The position numbers were made by a program, and so were the translations under genes. Below, piece after piece: positions 62,007-64,000 of a stretch of DNA of 64,000 nt. The stretch covers positions 1 through 64,000 of the forward strand of contig JBBRZE010000020.1 of NCBI GenBank assembly GCA_038236995.1. The letters run 5' to 3'. Below the pieces are notes generated by a model that saw only the letters and a program-made list of their open reading frames with translations, did not search any database and was not told the origin of the DNA. This DNA is from JAAFHB01 sp038236995. Its GTDB lineage: Bacteria; Bacteroidota; Bacteroidia; Bacteroidales; Prolixibacteraceae. Every line of letters begins with the position of its first letter. The first letter of the stretch is position 1.

Positions 62007-63017
62007 ATGAAAATAGCAATAGTAGGTGTAAGTGGCGCTGTCGGACAAGAATTCCTGCGCGTTTTGGATGAACGAAATTTTCCGCTTGACGAACTGATCA
62101 TCTTTGGTTCAGCTCGGAGTTCAGGAAAAGAATATACGTTCAAAGGCAAAAAACTGATCGTTAAGGAGCTTAAGCATAACGATGATTTTAAAGGCATTGA
62201 TATCGCATTGGTATCAGCCGGTGCTGGTATTTCTAAAGAATATGCCGATACGATTACGAAATTTGGCACGATCATGATAGATAACAGCAGTGCATTCCGA
62301 ATGGAAAACGATATTCCACTGGTTGTTCCTGAGGTAAATGCTACAGACGCTAAGAATATGCCCCGAAAAATAATTGCTAATCCCAACTGTACAACTATAC
62401 AGATGGTAGTTGCACTTAAACCGATCGAAGACCTATCACATATTACAAGGGTTCACATCGCAACCTATCAGAGTGCAAGCGGTGCAGGCGCTTCGGGAAT
62501 GGATGAGTTACAGGTGCAGACGAAGCAGGTTGCGGACGGAGAGGAACCAACCGTTGCTAAATTTGCTTACCAGCTTGTGCAAAATCTGATCCCTCATATT
62601 GATGTATTTACAGATAACGACTACACCAAAGAGGAAATGAAGATGTTTCACGAGACCCGAAAAATTATGCATTCCGATATCATGGTGAGTGCAACTGCAG
62701 TCCGTGTTCCGGTTCTCCGCGCACATTCTGAAGCTGTGTGGGTTGAAACGGAGCAGGAAATCTCGCTTGAGCAAGCCAAAGCTGCCTTCGAAAATGCTGA
62801 AGGTATTATAGTAATTGATAAACCCGATGAAAAACAATATCCTATGCCCTTGCTTCTTGCAGGACGCGATGAGGTATTTGTTGGCAGGATTCGTAAGGAC
62901 CTCACAAATCCAAAAGGATTAACTTTTTGGTCGGTTTCGGATCAAATTAAGAAAGGCGCAGCCTTAAATGCGGTACAAATAGCAGAATATCTTGTAAAAG
63001 AAGGTGTTGTAAAATAA
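62007..63017 (+). CDS. asd: Aspartate-semialdehyde dehydrogenase
   Basis: Reduces aspartyl phosphate to aspartate semialdehyde, the branch point to lysine/DAP and threonine/methionine. From the ATG at 62007 (preceded by ctggagcag, a usable ribosome binding site) it has 336 residues. The N-terminal Rossmann motif is VGVSGAVGQEF, the catalytic Cys128 is in NPNCTT and the catalytic His240 is in RAHSEAVW. SASGAGASGMDEL is the substrate block. It supplies DapL and follows aspartate kinase, both at 3-6 kb of this window. A terminator follows. Confidence 0.96.
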   Translation: MKIAIVGVSGAVGQEFLRVLDERNFPLDELIIFGSARSSGKEYTFKGKKLIVKELKHNDDFKGIDIALVSAGAGISKEYADTITKFGTIMIDNSSAFRMENDIPLVVPEVNATDAKNMPRKIIANPNCTTIQMVVALKPIEDLSHITRVHIATYQSASGAGASGMDELQVQTKQVADGEEPTVAKFAYQLVQNLIPHIDVFTDNDYTKEEMKMFHETRKIMHSDIMVSATAVRVPVLRAHSEAVWVETEQEISLEQAKAAFENAEGIIVIDKPDEKQYPMPLLLAGRDEVFVGRIRKDLTNPKGLTFWSVSDQIKKGAALNAVQIAEYLVKEGVVK

Positions 63018-63048
63018 AGTATACGAAGTTCTCAAAATCCATTTTTAA

Positions 63049-63080
63049 TGAAAAAGCTGCCGGAAATGGCAGCTTTTTCA
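63049..63080. terminator. Bidirectional terminator between asd and hflX
   Basis: A perfect 13-bp inverted repeat, tgaaaaagctgcc and ggcagctttttca, with a 6-nt loop, between convergent genes. Confidence 0.85.
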
Positions 63081-63118
63081 TTGTCCTTTAACTCAAAATT
63101 CTTCGTTATTTCGCAGAA

Positions 63119-64000
63119 TCAGTTTTCGTCATAAACCTGATAAAGAAAATCATTGAAAGGAAAGCGTTTGATATGAAGCGTCTTCACTTCGTCGTATAAA
63201 ACCTTTTTAAACTCTTCGATATTTGTTTTTTCCTTTGCAGAGATAAAGAGTGTAATGTTTTGATGCTTACCAATCCAGGATTGTTTCCAATCTTCAAGGC
63301 TCATATTATCTTGTGTGGATGGCTGCAAATCGTCTTCTTCCTTTTCGACGAATGTAAAGGCATCTATTTTATTAAAGAGGTAAATCATCGGTTTGTCGCC
63401 AGCGCCAATTTCTCCGAGAGTTTTGTTGACTACCTCAACCTGCGATTCAAATCCGGCATGTGATATATCAACCACATGAATCAGTAAATCAGCTTCGCGG
63501 GTTTCATCAAGTGTCGATTTAAACGATTCGACCAAATGAGTTGGCAATTTCCTAATAAAACCTACCGTATCAGTTAATAAGAATGGTAAATTTCCTATAA
63601 CAACCTTGCGAACAGTTGTATCAAGTGTAGCAAACAACTTATTTTCAGCAAAAACTTCCGACTTACTGATCAGGTTCATAATGGTCGATTTTCCGACATT
63701 GGTATATCCGACCAGTGCTACCCGGATCATATTGCCTCGGTTGCGCCGTTGAACGCTCATTTGGCGATCAATCTTCTCCATGTTTTCCTTTAAAAATGAA
63801 ATCCTGTCGAGAACTATCCTGCGGTCAGTTTCGATCTGCGATTCTCCGGGACCGCGGGAACCAACCCCACCCTGCTGACGCTCAAGATGCGACCAAAACC
63901 GGGTTAACCGGGGAAGCAGATACTGACATTGAGCCAACTCCACCTGGGTTTTTGAATGAGCAGTCTGGGCTCTTTTTGCAAATATATCGAGGATAAGATT
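63119..64000 (-). CDS. hflX: GTPase HflX (3' part; gene continues beyond the window)
   Basis: Ribosome-associated GTPase that rescues or splits stalled ribosomes. The reading frame is open to the window edge at 64000, so the N-terminal part is missing here; there is a GTG at 63943 but the conserved ILDIFAKRAQTAHSKTQVEL block lies before it, so that is not the start. Visible parts are the glycine-rich HflX hallmark ERQQGGVGSRGPGESQIETD, the G1 motif GYTNVGKST, G3 DTVGFI and G4 NKID. The helical C-terminal domain follows. The 294 codons present are about three quarters of a usual HflX. Convergent with asd. Confidence 0.95.
   Translation of the reverse strand, partial: NLILDIFAKRAQTAHSKTQVELAQCQYLLPRLTRFWSHLERQQGGVGSRGPGESQIETDRRIVLDRISFLKENMEKIDRQMSVQRRNRGNMIRVALVGYTNVGKSTIMNLISKSEVFAENKLFATLDTTVRKVVIGNLPFLLTDTVGFIRKLPTHLVESFKSTLDETREADLLIHVVDISHAGFESQVEVVNKTLGEIGAGDKPMIYLFNKIDAFTFVEKEEDDLQPSTQDNMSLEDWKQSWIGKHQNITLFISAKEKTNIEEFKKVLYDEVKTLHIKRFPFNDFLYQVYDEN

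Overview
The window reads as chromosomal DNA of a member of the Bacteroidota. The evidence is low-GC DNA, TAnnTTTG-type -7 promoter boxes (15829, 21173, 22541, 58333), several PorP/SprF proteins paired with giant surface proteins that end in type B type-IX-secretion (T9SS) C-terminal domains, PD40/OmpA proteins, DUF4783- and DUF4369-type proteins, and Bacteroidota-style housekeeping order (tig-clpP-clpX, tatC-lptB, divergent ribD/prmC). The sequence does not fix the order or genus; a free-living member of Bacteroidales/Marinilabiliales or a neighbour is plausible.

Layout. 1-7.8 kb: a GT2 polyprenol-phosphate sugar transferase, dihydroorotase with an overlapping lipoprotein gene, aspartate kinase, LL-diaminopimelate aminotransferase, a secreted regulatory-like domain protein and a fold-type II PLP dehydratase/racemase. 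7.9-15.4 kb: a 1970-residue PKD-repeat T9SS protein with its PorP/SprF partner. 15.8-32.3 kb: mostly housekeeping genes (ruvC, HIT, greA, ahcY, ribF, a TlpA-like lipoprotein, lpxH, a KAS III-like synthase, clpX, clpP, tig, tRNA-Leu, lptB, tatC, recQ). 32.3-38.6 kb: a 42-bp tandem array, a 1218-residue sensor kinase, rlmH, a DUF4783 protein and a YihY/BrkB protein. 38.8-56.3 kb: two paralogous minus-strand T9SS modules in tandem, each transcribed as giant adhesin, then PorP/SprF, then PD40-OmpA; the second is preceded by a short orphan paralogue of its adhesin's N-terminus. 57.3-64 kb: ribD, prmC, a lamin-tail-domain secreted protein, asd and the 3' part of hflX.

How the genes work together. 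Aspartate kinase, Asd and DapL are three steps of aspartate to meso-DAP/lysine, using the aminotransferase shortcut. RibD and RibF belong to flavin synthesis. Tig, ClpP and ClpX handle folding and turnover. LpxH, LptB and the KAS III-like enzyme serve the outer membrane and fatty acids. The accessory theme is surface display: three giant type B CTD proteins, each beside a PorP/SprF protein that is probably its own outer-membrane anchor, two with a peptidoglycan-binding OmpA partner, and a fourth stand-alone T9SS-type protein.

The most unusual non-coding signals are two short-period tandem arrays, 21 bp at 7887-7977 and about 42 bp at 32532-32768. Both lie in gaps between convergent genes and both periods are whole multiples of the DNA helical turn. 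The 42-bp unit contains A-tracts repeated every 10-11 bp, the signature of intrinsically curved DNA.
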